Shown: positions 10,710-24,161, counted from the first letter of the stretch. The stretch: 64,000 nucleotides of DNA from Prinia subflava (GCF_021018805.1 NC_086250.1:69988322-70052321), one strand, 5' to 3'. Notes: generated by a model not told the origin, from the letters alone. Numbers and translations are program-made.

Positions 10710-13700
10710 GTGAGTTCTGCCTGGTTGGGCAGGGTTGTGCTCTGGTGTTGGGCTGTGGGTTTGCCTACACGTTTCTGGTTGGGATGGGATGGGTATTGCA
10801 GGTCCTCAGCTGGTGCTGGGTGATGTGGGCAGGGTCGTGTCCCCAAAGGGTTCAGTTTGCCAGTCAGACTCCAGCAAAGGCGTTTTTGCCCTGGTTGGTA
10901 ACAACAGAAGGCACTTCCATAGGGAGATGTCTTCTTGCTGCTGAACTGTAATGCTGTGATTTTCACTTCGGGGAAAAAACTGTCCTGTTCTTGTAGGAAA
11001 CAGGGGTGAAATTCAAGAGTGAGAACAAACAAAAATAAGCAAGATCAGTTTGGGTGTAACCAAAACCAGAAGCTGACTTTGCACTCAAAAATGTTTTGCC
11101 CTGAAAGTTTAAAACCTTCCACCACCAGACTCTGGCAGCTTTTAATTCCAGTGGTAGATCCATGTGATTAAAGATAGCAGAATTTGGTCATCACTGGTTA
11201 GGGCATGCCCTGATTGGCAGCTCTTGGGTGCACAAAAGCTGAATGGAAGTGTTGTAGGTTCCTGAGTGGCCCATGTGGAGCAGTTTGTTAATAATACTAT
11301 TTCATCCCCAGTGTATAAAAATATAAATACATAAATACATCTATATATTTAGAAGCTATGTGGATCAACAGAGCAGCTGTGGTGTATCCTTGCTACTACA
11401 TTGCTCCAAGCAGAGGCATATTGTCAGTGTTGCTGCTAAGCATTCCTGCCATATATCCCATTTATTCTGGATCAAGGGAAGAAGAGATGAGTATTCAGCC
11501 TCCAGCTTGTGCATGCATTTGAGGAAAGTCTCATTTAAGGGTTCTGCTGCTGAAATTACTCGTTCTTTCTGCTATGTGTGGCCATTGAAAACAGTGCACT
11601 TGCCAGTTGTGTGCCACGTGGGAATTCTCCTGGAGGAAGTGTTCCCTGGTTTCCCCCTGAAGTGAGCTGTAGACACAGTCTTTGAATCAAAGCTGACATT
11701 CCTGCCTTGCAAATGCCCAACTGTGAGCTAAACTTATCTTTTTGTTCTGGTCTGTGTGTTTTGAATAAACACAAGATTGGTTGCTTAAAAAAAGAAACAG
11801 TCTTGAAGATAAATACAGCTGAGAAATCTCTTGGCTTAGTACCAGTAAATCAAGCTGATGTGAGAGGGGTGAGGTATTTTATTTTATTGACCTCTTAAAC
11901 TACATTTTATTATGTGGATTACAATCAGCATTACCAGAAAGGTGTTCAGTGCTACAGACTAAATCTGAAATGTGAGGGTCAGGGGGGTAAGAGAACTTAC
12001 TGAATGTCATAATAGAAAATAACAATTCCCTTATAACCTGAGGCAACTGCTTTTCATGGATCTGTTGGAGTTTGCCCTTTGGGTCGTGGCCACTCTGTGT
12101 GAATTGCCTTGCTTGAGTGACTGCAAGTGTGCAGTGTGCCCTACATCCCTTCTCTGGTGGGTGATGTAACTGTACCCCAGGGTGCTGAATGTGGGCAACT
12201 GCCTTGTTAGTTTGGGGTTTTTTTGTTTGCTTATTTTCCCTCTACTACCCACATTTTCAGTGAATAAACTTTGTTGAACATGTCACAGTATAATTTTTAA
12301 AAAGAATAAATTAAATGCATAGGTTGTTACTCTAAAAGAGATTTAAGCATTTTAGAGCTTGGCTCATATTTTGGAATGAGGCATCTAAAATGCCCAAGAG
12401 AAACTGAGCCTTCAGGATTTACAGAATCATAGGACCTGTGCATTGGTAAAAGAGAAGCTGATGTTCTTGATGAACTCTGGGGAGATTTTCTTAACCCTCT
12501 TTAGCATCACACATTATTTTGTTGTTAAACCTCTGGGAGAAACAAAAACCAGCTTTAAATGGCGTGGACCCAGTTCTGAAGGCATCAGTTCTGCACATCT
12601 TGATTACAGTGAGTGTATCTGTTGGCTAGACCATGCAAACAGCAGGGCTGGGGCTGGTTGTCTGTCATTAGGCTGTGATTTTAATCAGGAGCTGAAAGCT
12701 TTGGTTAAAAAGCAGAGTTGCCAACATGGACTTGTTTAACAGCCAGAATGACAGCACTGGGACATTGCTTTGTTTCTGCTTACGAGTCAGGTTGGACTGA
12801 TCGGTGCTCATCTCGTAAATGTGATGCCAGACAAGAATGGCAGAGTGATGGGACAAGGAATTTCATTAGATGGGAGAGAGATGCAACAAAATGGGCTCGT
12901 TCAGTTCAGCAGATCAATAGAACTTGATTTAAAGTCCGGCACACACAGAGCTTTTAAGAGGCAGCTGCCAAATAATTGTAGTTTATGATCCACATGGAAG
13001 GAAGCTGATTAATTTACGGGCTGCTGCAGGGTTATTTATGGGGTGACGTTAGTTGCATCATGGTGCCTGTGGCCTGGGAGTAAAATGTCAAGTCATGTTC
13101 TGTCCTCCTGTGACGTGATGGTGCAGTCACCAGATCAGGAATACCTGAGGTGGCAATAAAATGTCTTGGTTTATGGCAGGGTGGTGTGAGTGCACGTGTG
13201 CCTGTGAGCTTCATGCTCCAGCCCCCTCCTCCACAGGAAATCAAAGGAGTAAAATCGTAGTTACTTCAAGCTTTGCCATTAATTATATTTTTCTCATTAC
13301 AAATCGGTGTGTAATTTGAATTGCAAACTCAACTATCCTGGCAGAATAGATCTGTTTACCATTCAAAGCAAAATGAAAATTATTTAAATTAGTTAATATA
13401 GAACTCATTTGAATGAATTGGATGTTTATTCATGAACTAGCTGAGGCAAGTGTGAAGCTGTCCTTATGGTCTGTAGCTTTGGCACTGATCAGCTCTAATG
13501 TCACGTCCTGGGACAGAGATTTCTTCTTTATTGCATATTAACTGTGGTGTAAGCAGTGGATAACTACTGCCTGATGTAGCTGAGTGTAAAATTTTCATCC
13601 TTCCTGACGAGCCCCTTCAGCAATTATAATTCATATGAGGAAGGACAACCTGCTTCAAAGTCCACTGGCAGTGGCAGGGCTGTGGTGGTGTGGGAGGCTT

Positions 13701-15257
13701 TGTTTCCTGCACTGTAAGGGTGGGATGTAAGGTAGGTTTTCCATCAGTAAGTTAAAATTTCCCTGCATGGACACAGGGATAGCATTTATCCCCTCCTGTG
13801 TCTTACCCCAAGCACTCTGTTCCTCCTCAAAGTGCAGTTGTTTGTCTCCCATCCTTCATCCCTTGGGCTGAAGCATTAAAAACTTAAGCCTAGCAAAACT
13901 TTCCTGAGTAGTGAAAGGAAAGGAGGTGTCCTTTAGCCTGTTCATTTCCATGTGCTGCTTTCCTGTGTTGCTGACAGTCGAGTTGGTGGGCACATCCACC
14001 ATCGGGCATGGAGAACCTGACAAGTGTCATAGCTAAATTATGCATTGTGAAAGAGCAGGGCCGTCCTGTGATTGACACTCAGGGGGTTTTTTTGGACAGA
14101 TTGCAGATTTACAGCTGAGCTGACAGAGCCCAGTCTCTCCTGGCACTGTTCTAATGCATCCCGGAATGAGCTAAAGACGCCGGATGAGGGGATTGTTTTG
14201 TGCACTTGTAATTGCAGCAGTGGCTCTGCTTTAATGTTATTGACAGATGGAAATTCAAACGGGGCATTTCTGTGAGCTGGAGTCTGCTTGCTGTGCTGAC
14301 TGGGAGGCTGGAGATGGAGGGAAACACAGCAGGGAAAGGACCAGGTCTATATTTTGATTTTGCCATGGACTGGTGTGGATGGAAAACCTCTGAGCACTGG
14401 TTGTACCCGGGCTGGCTGACCAGGATGATCAATCACACTGTGATTCTGTGTGGGAAAGCAGCTTTCACTTCCCTGTTGCATCAATACAAGGAGGATTAAA
14501 GTTCAAAAGTCTGATCCTGGGGTGAAATAACCTTCTCTTTCATGGTGCTGAGCTTTATAAAGTTTAATCATCAAATATACCATGAAGAGGGGTAGATTTA
14601 AAGCTTTTTGCCTGCCCAGGCTTTCTGTGAAGGCAAACACCATCATTTGGTCACTGTTTGAGAAGGTTTTCAAGTTTCTCTGAGATGAGATTGACTCCTA
14701 TCCCAGATGGAGGCCAAAGGAGGGAAATCTCACTGTCATTCCAAGTACTGGGTCAGGTTCTGGCCAGGATATGGTAGAAAAGGGAGACAGAACTTGTGCC
14801 ACAGCATATTGGGTAGCCTTCAAATGACAACTTACTGCTCTTTTTATTTGGTTGGTTTTATATATCATCATGTGAATCTATCACAGAGCAAAATCCTGCT
14901 CTTTGAGGTCACTGGTGTACAGGAGGAGAGAAGTGGATCTGGTTGGCTTTGTTAAAATTTACAGCATGATCACTCTGAATGAATTCTGAATGGCCAGAAG
15001 ATGGTCTGCTGTGCTGCAGGGGTGGATTTGATGTCACTCCAAGGCACACAGAAGGCTTTTTTTGGGGTCACAGCTAGGGGTGGTGGTGATGTGGCCCATA
15101 CCCTTGGCTTTCAGCATCACTATTGGAGCTCCCTTGCTGAATGCAAAGCTTGTTCATGGGTTCTTAGAAGAGGGACACAGAGAAGAGAGATAATGTTTCT
15201 GACAATGGATGAGGGTGTTCAGAGATTCCCTTTCAGAAAATACAGTCATGGATATTG

Positions 15258-15420
15258 TGGTTTGGTTTTTTTTTGGTTTGGTTTTTTGTTGTTGTTTTTT
15301 GGGTTTTTTTTCTTTGTATGTTTTGTTTGTTTGTTTTTGGGGTTTCTTTTGGGGTTTTTTTGTGGTTGTTTGTTGGGTTTTTTCATTAGGATTTTTTAAA
15401 TTTCATTTATTTTTTTTAAT
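15258..15420. repeat. T/G-rich low-complexity tract
   Basis: The + strand here is nearly only T and G, with runs such as TTTTTTTTGG, GTTGTTG and TTTGTTTGTTTG. It looks like a decayed (T)n/(GTTT)n simple repeat. The Phe/Gly/Val-rich open frames across it are artefacts. Confidence 0.85.
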
Positions 15421-16092
15421 GGTGGCATCTTTCCCCTGGTAATCTCATCCCAGAGGAAGTAAAAATTAAACTGTGCCTGCAGGTCTGATTACAGCACAGG
15501 TAGAGGGATCAGACGGGCAGGGTGGACTTCTCCTTTTGCTTTTTTCCTGGTATGGAGAGCAGATCTGGCCCCAGTTTAGCTCTTTCACCTGAAATATTAC
15601 TTCCTAAGAGCTTGAGGCTGGAGAAAATAAGTAGGCATTCACTGAGCTTATGCTGTTTTACATCAGCTAAGAATTGGGCCCTCGAGCCAAGTAAAATGAA
15701 ACTTGGAAATCTTCTTTGGCAGGTTGCACTGTCAAAGCTTGTGGATATTTCTAAAGCAGTATACAGGGTTGTTTTTTAAAATCTCTGCCCGATCTTTATC
15801 GTGTTATTCCATCAAAACTGAGTTTAGACTAACCTAATGTAAATAGATGGCAGGATTTCTTTAGTTTAAATGCTGCAAATGACTCTTAGTACAGTGTTTT
15901 ATGTGTGCTTTTCAAGTCGACTTTAGCAGACTATTAATTATGCAGGGATGACGTTAGCATAAATAACTAGTCAGCAAATAAATGTCAATTAAATATTGTA
16001 TTAGCATAGTAGGCAGCTTTATGCATTGGCATAGAACATTTAGCAGATTATACTTAACGAGCATATAAAAAAATAGCTTTTTTTTCCCTTAG

Positions 16093-16125
16093 CTCTCCCG
16101 ATGACGACAAAGGGGAGGAGAGGAG
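16093..16125 (+). other. Candidate 33-nt cassette exon (unproven)
   Basis: A nine-T tract and CCCTTAG lead into 33 nt that end GAGGAG|GTAAAA. Spliced between exons 3 and 4, it would keep the frame and add eleven residues (ALPMTTKGRRG) with no stop, in the linker between MBT1 and MBT2. It retains CpGs in otherwise AT-rich DNA. Intronic pseudo-exons with good borders are common, so this is only a candidate. Confidence 0.25.
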
Positions 16126-17130
16126 GTAAAAATGCTGGCTTTGGCTTAAATTTGCTGTAGTAGGAATCAAGTCAGTTGACTCTGGTGTATCTTGGGAGTT
16201 TCCAGGAGCTGGAATTCACTGGAGCATGTCATGGCTTGGCATTTTCCCCCAGCCCCTCATAGCCCTTTGCAGACTTGCTCCTGAGAAAAACATATTTTCA
16301 CTACAGTAGTTTTTCCTTCCCTTCCTTGGTGTGACTCATCCCTCAGCTGGGATGTGAAAATTCAAATGCCCGTGGCTTGTGTGGCATCAGGAAAATGCTG
16401 TCTTGATAGGGAAAATGGTCTTTTCACTGTTGTGTGAAACTGCAAATCTTTTGCATGTGCTACTGGCTTTAGTTACTTTCAAAAGACTTAGTATTGCCAA
16501 GTGAGGCCCTTTGGGGGTAAGCTGAGCATTACAGGCCCCTACGTGTCTTTTGGGAATGTAATTAATTAATTGTTGAGCTACTGAGTAAGTGTGGCACAGC
16601 CTGGCCACTGGGTGAGGCTTTGCAAGAAGTCTGAGTTGTAGACTTCATCAAATGCAGAAGGTTTTGATCATCTCCAGGTCTGCTGCACTTGAGGTCAACA
16701 TTTTCTGTTTTGATTTTCCTTTCTAATATAATTATTCAGGTCCAGAGGCATAACTGCAGAGAGCCTTGCAGGGATGAGATGCTGGCAGGATGATTAGATG
16801 GATTAAATGATCTATCCTGATGTTTCAGTTTTGAAACCCAGACAAGAAAACACTTCCTGAGTGGGAAATGCGAGGTGGGCACTGCTGTGGCTCTGGCTGG
16901 GACTGCTGTGAGTGATGGAGAAAATCGAGGGGAAAACAATGTTTGGTTAAACACAGGTCTTTTTGTTTAAATTTTTTTGGGAGTGCAGTAAAGGTGGTCT
17001 TCAGGAATGCTCACAAGATCCCAGCCTTGGCTCTGCAGGGCCCCTGTGGCTCAGGTACGTGGCCTTGGGGCACTCTCAGCTCTCTGCTAAGGGGAGAGTT
17101 TTCCCTGAGGCCAAGTCTCATCAGCTGGGG

Positions 17131-17507
17131 TCACTCTTTGTGCTCCTCTTGAGTGTCTGGTGGAACTGGCTTAGAAAATTTCTTTTTTACCCTTCATGAA
17201 ACCATAAATTCAGAGCCTCTGCTTTGTACTCACCGCTATTTTCCGTCGGGAAAAAGTCAGCGTTTTTCCACTCAAAAACATCAGGATGGCTGTCCTTGGG
17301 GTTAAACACCCAAAAAATTCACTCTGTGTGCTTCTTTTGAGTATCTGGTGGAACTGGCTTAGAAAAATTCCTTTTTACCCTTCATGAAACCATAAATTCA
17401 GAGCCTTTGCTTTGTATTCACCAGTATTTTCCTTCAGGGGAAAAGTCAGCATGTTTTCAACTCAAAAACGTCAGGATGGCTGTCCCTGGGGTTAAACACC
17501 CAAAAAA
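17131..17507. repeat. Two-copy tandem duplication, unit 188-190 bp
   Basis: Copy 1 is 17131-17318 and copy 2 is 17319-17507, directly adjacent. Shared stretches include GGTGGAACTGGCTTAGAAAA, ACCCTTCATGAAACCATAAA and GGGGTTAAACACCCAAAAAA. By eye identity is about 90 percent. Copy 1 keeps CpGs (CCGTCGG, AGCGTT) where copy 2 has mostly non-CpG bases. No coding content is visible. Confidence 0.92.
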
Positions 17508-18052
17508 CTGTCTTGAGTTGCAGCAGAAGGGTGCTGGTCCCTCCTTGCCCTTTTGCCTGGGTTAAACTTTGTCTCAGGAGGTTTTGGCCTCTCCTTGTGC
17601 ATTGTTGAGACTCCTCTCCTGAATGCCCCATGAGATGCTCTTGTGCCTGGGGATCCCAGCCCTTGCTGAGGATCAGGCATTTGAAGAACTGAAACCGTGC
17701 AAGATTGTTTCGTTTTCGAGTGAAAAACAGAAAGCAGAGAGCTCACACATCAGGCAGGCTCTGTTTATTAAAAGCAAGAAGAGAAACACACTTTTATCAA
17801 AACCTAATTTTCCAGTAAGAAGCCGTTTCAGCAGAAACATGCCCAGCCAGCCTAGTTTCCAGGGACAACGACATCTGCCTGTACTGTATTTATATTTATT
17901 TATGCTCACAAACAAATGGAGGAAGGGAAAGAGGAGCCTGACCAGACAGCCTGTGGTCCAGCGAGGCAGGGATGTGTGCAGTGACTGCAGGCACCAAAAC
18001 TGCTCAGGACCCTGCAGTGCCTGTTCAGCATCTCTATCTGGGTGCTTTGTTT

Positions 18053-18130
18053 ATCATAGAACCCAAGAATGGTTTGGGTTGGAAGAGATCTTGATGATCA
18101 TCTCATTCTCAGGGACACCTTCCACAAAGC
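18053..18130 (-). repeat. CR1 LINE 3' fragment
   Basis: It reads ATCATAGAACCCAAGAATGG, TTTGGGTTGGAAGAGATC, GATGATCATCTCATT and AGGGACACCTTCCAC, an inverted CR1 3' end that degenerates after about 80 bp. Confidence 0.85.
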
Positions 18131-21100
18131 AAAGTATTGCTAAGGATAATTTGGAAAAATCAGATTTGGCCTACACCTAGATCAGATATCAGTGCAAATC
18201 CTTAGAGGCTTCACAGTTTCACTGATGCAGTTGACCTCTAATGCAAATCCTGGATTTTTTTTCAGATTTCTGGGTGGAAAATACTTCTCATCCATAACTA
18301 TGGCCTGTCCTCATTCCTATACTGGACTGAGGCGTGCAGTCAGCAAACCTTGTAAAAAATATTAGTTAGTTTTACAGCTAACACTGAGGATAATGCAGCA
18401 CTGTTTACTCTAGTGTGTTATTAACCCAGCTCGGAGCATGGGTTTAATCTGGAGGTTGGGTGGCAGCCAAGGAAGGGTTCAAGAAATGGTTCTCCAATGG
18501 ATGAGTTTTGAAAGCCAGTGACTCAGACATGGCCCCACTGAAATGAATCCACTCTCTGCCTGCTTTTCCTTCACTTGGGTGGACTCTCTGTTCTTGTTTT
18601 TATCTCCACATGCTGCTGCCTTCCTCCATAAAGGAGTGATGCTGCCATTCCCACGGCAGCTGAATGGTTTGAGCATCATAAAGGGTCCCTTTTGGGTGGT
18701 GCAGGGAAGGCTGCACCATGAATCCTGTTTTGATTAAAGAAGCAGCACCTTGTGTACAAGCAACAGCAGAGCTGAGGATCAGGGATATTGCCATGAAAAC
18801 TGAAAGCCTAATCCTTTTATAAACAGTCTGGAGGGGGGGAGAAAGAAAAGCAGTCATTTTCGGGGACTTTGACAAGTTATAAATATATCCTGAGTGAAAC
18901 CAATAGTGTGGAGCTTTATGAAAGATTTAATGAATGAATATTTCATGCCCACATGGTGCTTCTTCTGTAAAGTGTGCTGTTGGTAAAAAGCAATAAACAA
19001 AGAACCTCCTTCAGGGTTTGTTTGGGCTTTTAAATTAAACTAATTTAATCAACTTTTTCAGTCAAGCTTGGTATTAGTTCATTTCTGTACACAGCACTGT
19101 ACTCGGTTCTGTTTGTTTTCTCCTGATACCTGTTCCACTGTTTGGAAGATGCTTGAATATCTGAGAATGATTCATTTCATCTTGCCCTTATGGTGCATCT
19201 GGGTTTCCAAGGCAGAGAGCACAGTCCTGACTTTTTCCTTTTCCTAAAACCTGAGGAGCCATCCATCCTCTGCCATCACAGCTGGAGGTGTTACAGGACT
19301 CCAGCTGAGGTCATTATGCAGCAGGAAAATCACTTGAGCGTGCTGGTCATTTCTGATTGTAGGCAAGCAGGATTTTGGGGGGTTTTGGAAGCCTTCAGCA
19401 CCCAGTTTGTTGCTGCTTGATGGACTAGAACTAGCCCAAAGTGCTCTGGAGTCTGGCCCCATATGGCCAGTGAGGCTTGGACACTTCTGCACTGGATATC
19501 ACAGATTTATGCAGGGAGATAAATGATTATGCTTGAGATTGTGCTTGAGATTCTCTTCAAGCTCAGGCTCCTGGCAGGGCTGGGGCTTGGCTGTGCTAGT
19601 GAAATTTCTTTATGGTTGGCAGTCATGAGGAGATCAGGGAATGCGTTAGCTCTGTGTTCCATGTCTTTTGCAATAATATCTAAAAAATCCTTGGGGATTT
19701 CTCCTTGGGAACAGCAGGACTCAAGCCAGTCGATGTTTTCACAGCTGGACCAGCAAGTGAAAAGCAAATGAGGCACAGTAGGGAGATAAAAGCAAGCCTG
19801 ATTGGAAGGGTAGAGTTAACTTTGGGAAGACATCAGCATGATCAGCTGGGAATCCTCTCAACCCCACACCTTGCATGGAGTAGTGGGGTTGGTGTTGCAT
19901 GGAATGAGGCATTTCTTAGCTGCTTTTGCCATGAGAAGGAGCAAAAGTGCTTTTTTTCTTTTTTTCCTTCTTTTTTTTTTTTCCCTGTGGAACCAGTTGG
20001 TTTTGTAGTGGGCAACTTTGGGAACTGAAATTTACCCCTTTTGGGTTTCTGCTACATATGAGCAAGGTTTGTGTTAGAAGAGTGGTTGTATTAGAAACTG
20101 AGGGAGTTTTGCTTGTCCAAACCCACAGAGATCTAAGTTCCATTTTTTTTGGTAGTGTTGTTAGGCAATGTGTGAGATTCTGTCTCTACAGATCAAGGCT
20201 CAAGCCCTTGCACAGCAAAAGCATTAAACTCTACCAAATACTGATGCAGCAAAACTCCTTGCAAGTGATGCTGAGCTGCAGCAGCTGATTCATCCAGCCC
20301 AAAATGTTGGCAGAACCAGTTTCTGCAGCAGCTCCTGGCCTCCTGCAAGGAAAGCTCATTTCAGTGGGACTCAGGCTCTGTTCAGGATGCTTGGAGCAGT
20401 GGAGGTGAGCAGCTGAGACCCCGTGGCTTTGCCTTCTGTTGCTCATGATTCTGGTCACAGTCTGCAGCCTCCACCGCGACCAAACCACTGGTTTGGAGTC
20501 TGATGTTTAGTGCAGGGTGTGCTAGAGGGACAGAGATAGGGCAGGAAAGGAGTAATTGCAGCATGAGGCAGAGACTGTGAATGAGAATCTGCATTTCCAA
20601 AGGCTGTGAGCACACACCAGACGTTCCTGTGAGATTTCCTGAGATTGCCTCTTTCTTTAGCAGCGAGTGGAACAGGGTGGATTTTTGGATTTTTGGGTTT
20701 TGAGACCATTTCAGAAAAATCCTCCCTTTGACAATTCTTGTAAGAAACTTCTTCCATTCACTGAATGAAACAGCAAAATCCTCCTCCCAATGCATTGAAG
20801 TGCCAAGATGGAAATTATTTCATAATCAGCCTCTGTGACACTCCTTAAAAAATTATGCAAGTTGAAGAACTGCTGGACCTATTGCTCTGAGTTTAACCAG
20901 TGTTTGACATCATCCAACTCCTTGGTTCAGACCATGAGAACATGAAACAAAATGCAGAAAAACTGAGAATTCGTTCAGTACAGAACAGAAGAATTGCATC
21001 CCCATTTGTAGGCTTGATGTGTTGTCACTGAGGAGATCACAGTGTCATTATTCAGGCAAACACCACTGACATGTTCACCTTGCTCATGACTCTGGAGATC

Positions 21101-23924
21101 TCCACACCTTGAATATCCAGCAGTGAATATCCACAGTTGTTCTTCCACACACCATGCCCTGGGACAGCTGCTCTGAAGCTGTGGAGATAAAAGGCCCAGA
21201 AACCACAGAAAAATGGGAGGATTGACCCTGAAAGCATAACAGTGGGTGCAGACCACTCATTTTTGTAATTGTCAATTTAATTAATGTCTGGCTGAATGCA
21301 TTTTTAATAAAATACTCCTTAAAATTATTAGTTTGAGAGATGTTTAAATAGTCATTCTTGATAATTGCATTTAATTTCTCTTCCCCAGTCTCCTGTAATT
21401 TTCCCCAGAGGAGTTCTGGAATGGAAATGCCACCTCAACTGTAAGACTAGACTTAGACAGTTAATGATATAATAGGTAAAGCATGGTCAAACTTAATTAA
21501 TCTCTACTGGAGACATCTGTGGAGATTTAAAAAACCTCTTTGTCTTTGATATTCTAACTTAGACACAGTTTCTGATGTTTATATCAGAGGAGGAGGTGAT
21601 TTCTTGGTGCATTGGATAGGAACTGGGAAGGGTGAGTAGCACAAGGGGTTTGATATAGAGCATGCCAAAGTTAAAGTACACTTCTCTGCAGTGGACCTTT
21701 TTTGATCAATTTGAAGATTAAATTCTGTCTTTTAGTCCTGAGCTGAGGGAGGATTTTCTGAGCTCTTTTAGGCCAAGGACAAACCAACATGTTCAGTGCC
21801 ATGTCTTCAGCAGAGCTTTCCTTCAGGTGCACCTCGGATTTGTGAGGAGCAGGCACGGAATGAATTTGGGAAGCTGCTAGTGGCAGATGCAAGCACCAGC
21901 ATGATCCTGAGCCAGCTGTGACTTGCACTTGATTTTTCCTTCATTATGCATGATAATGTGGGCTCCCAGTCACCGTGGAAGGGGCTGGATTCCTGAAGCA
22001 GACCATATGCTCCTGGAGCCCGTGGCGGTGGCTGGTAACGCACTGCGGAGGTTTAAGGGATGCTCCTTGAAAGCACTTCCCTTATGACAACTAAAAATTG
22101 ATTCTTCTAACCCAGATACCAAATTCTGGGTCAGGTCTGGCCCTTCTGCATGACACTGGAAAACTTTTTGCTCTGAATTCCCAAATAATGTGTTTCTATG
22201 TCTCTGTGTGCGTGCTCTCTCGCTTCCGTTTGATTTTGGTCACAGAAGGAATAAAACTCAGACCCACAAATGAGCTTAAGGACATGCTGAAACCCATCCT
22301 GATTGATGGTTTATTTTGTGTTGTGAGGCAGAGCATCCACCTCCTGTATTTGTCACTAAAAAAAGCTTTTTTCCTCACGCTGTCACTTGGGAATGAAGAA
22401 ACGAGGGGAAAGTCAGCGTTTTTGGGTGTAAAAACGTAGCTACTTCCTAAAGTGCTGGAGTTGATGTAGAAGATTGATTCTATCCAGGGAAAAGCTTTCC
22501 AGATTCAGGAAATCATCGTGCTGTGTGTTGTACCAGTTTTGCTGAAGAGGCTGTGCCATGGTGAGTGCAGAACCTAGAGAGGGGGAAATCCTGCAATTCT
22601 CCTGTGCCAAACAACTTGGGGAAGGTCAGTGAGGAGTCCCTGCCATGTGAAGCATCTGCACCCTGAATGTTTTGACTGCTGAAGTTACCTCTTCCATAGA
22701 TTCCTGCTTTGCTTTCAGCAGTTCTGCTGTTTCTCTTGACCTTTTCAGCCTGGATGTCAGCAGGTGGATCTGTTGGCAAGGCCTCTTCATGTACAACATA
22801 GAAATTTATTTAGAAAGAAGCCAGAAAACACTTCAGAGGAAGCATTGTATGATGAAGATTTCCATGAATCTGAGTGAACCATGGCTCTGCACTAATAGTT
22901 GGTTTAGCAGTGAAGGCATCTCGGGTTCACTGGGGTGTCTCATCTCCAGTCAAAATATCCCAGGTTGATGGAGAAGGTAAAGCTTTATAATTCAAAGAAA
23001 ATTTAGAGCACTGTGGAAAAGCTGCTCCTGTTTCAGGTCCTGTAGCACATTGTTATTCTCATTTCAGACTTTGCCTTGCATAATGTTCCACGTTGATCTC
23101 CGATTCAGATTTAAACTCTTCAAAGTTTCAGGGGATGTTTTTGATCCTGGGATTTACAGTTCAAGCCCCTTTTCTGTTTCCAAGTGAAGAAAACACATGT
23201 TTAGCAAGCTCAAAATGAGCCTTGATGGAGTATTTCTTTGATGGTGTTGTGGTGATGGTTATGAATTTACATTTTGTGCATAGGATGTTGAGCACCTCAT
23301 GGGGCCTGGCTGTGCTTCGACTGTACCATTAATTTCGGGAAGGATGTGTGATGAATGTTCATCAGGCCCTCCAGGTTCTGATTTGTGGTGCTCACATCAC
23401 ACAGCCCAGAGGCTCCAGAGTGATTAAACAGGATTCAGTCATTAGGAGCTGGCAGTACAAATGTGATTAATTACAGAACGCGCCGTAAATTGTGAAATGA
23501 GTTTGAATTATTTTGGTTTTTTTTTGAAAACATATGTTTCTGCTTCATGGGGTGTCAGAAGTTGGAGTCGTGGTGAATGAGGCTCGTTTGCTATTTCCAT
23601 GATAATTTGGGAGTGTGCTGGGTCATGGGAATGGTTAAATTTCCATTGTTGTCCCAAGCTCTGGGTGTGAGCAGTGAGATTTGGGAGAGTCACAGGCTAA
23701 TCCTTAAATCAGACCTTACAAGTCCAGCTTTACTGTTTGTACCTCACTAACTCACGCACAGTGGCACCAGCCTCCCCTGAGTCCTCACAAGAGTTTTCTG
23801 ACAAAAAACCCCTTTTCTTCTGGGATGCATCTTTGTGTTGGAAGCGTCAGGCTGAAACTAGTAATGGCTTGCTTTTTACTTTGAAATTGCTGCTGGTGGA
23901 AAGGAAAAAAAAAAATGGAAACAA

Positions 23925-24093
23925 TTTGGAACTCACTGCCCAGAGAAGCTGTGGCTGCCCCATCCCTGGAAGGACCAGGCTGGATGGGGCTTGGAGCCAC
24001 CTTGTGTAGTGGAAGGTGTCCCTGCCCATGGTAGGGGGTTGGAATAAGAGGATCTTTAAGATCTCTTCCAATCCAAATCATTCTACTATTCTA
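23925..24093 (+). repeat. CR1 LINE 3' end
   Basis: In forward orientation it carries TTGGAACTCACTGCCCAGAG, GAAGCTGTGGCTGCCCCATC, GTGGAAGGTGTCCCTGCCCA, GGGGGTTGGAATAAG and a 3' terminus like ATTCTACTATTCTA. A short A-run precedes it at 23905-23915. Confidence 0.9.
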
Positions 24094-24161
24094 AAAAAAC
24101 TCCCCCAATTTTAAGCATTAATCAAAGCTTAGTCCTTTTTTTTTTTAATTGGTGTTTCTTC

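Noticed and set aside
10307..10951. 214-codon ORF as a single-exon gene
   Set aside because: It is SFMBT2 exon 3 read through into both flanking introns. The splice sites and homology define 10469-10709.
12418..12436. ACAGAATCATAGGACC as a CR1 3' end
   Set aside because: Only about a dozen bases fit and the following sequence does not continue into CR1.
15001..15442. Hydrophobic Phe/Gly-rich ORFs resembling a membrane protein
   Set aside because: They are read from the T/G-rich low-complexity tract.
17131..17507. CRISPR-like or satellite array
   Set aside because: Only two adjacent copies without spacers, in a vertebrate intron.
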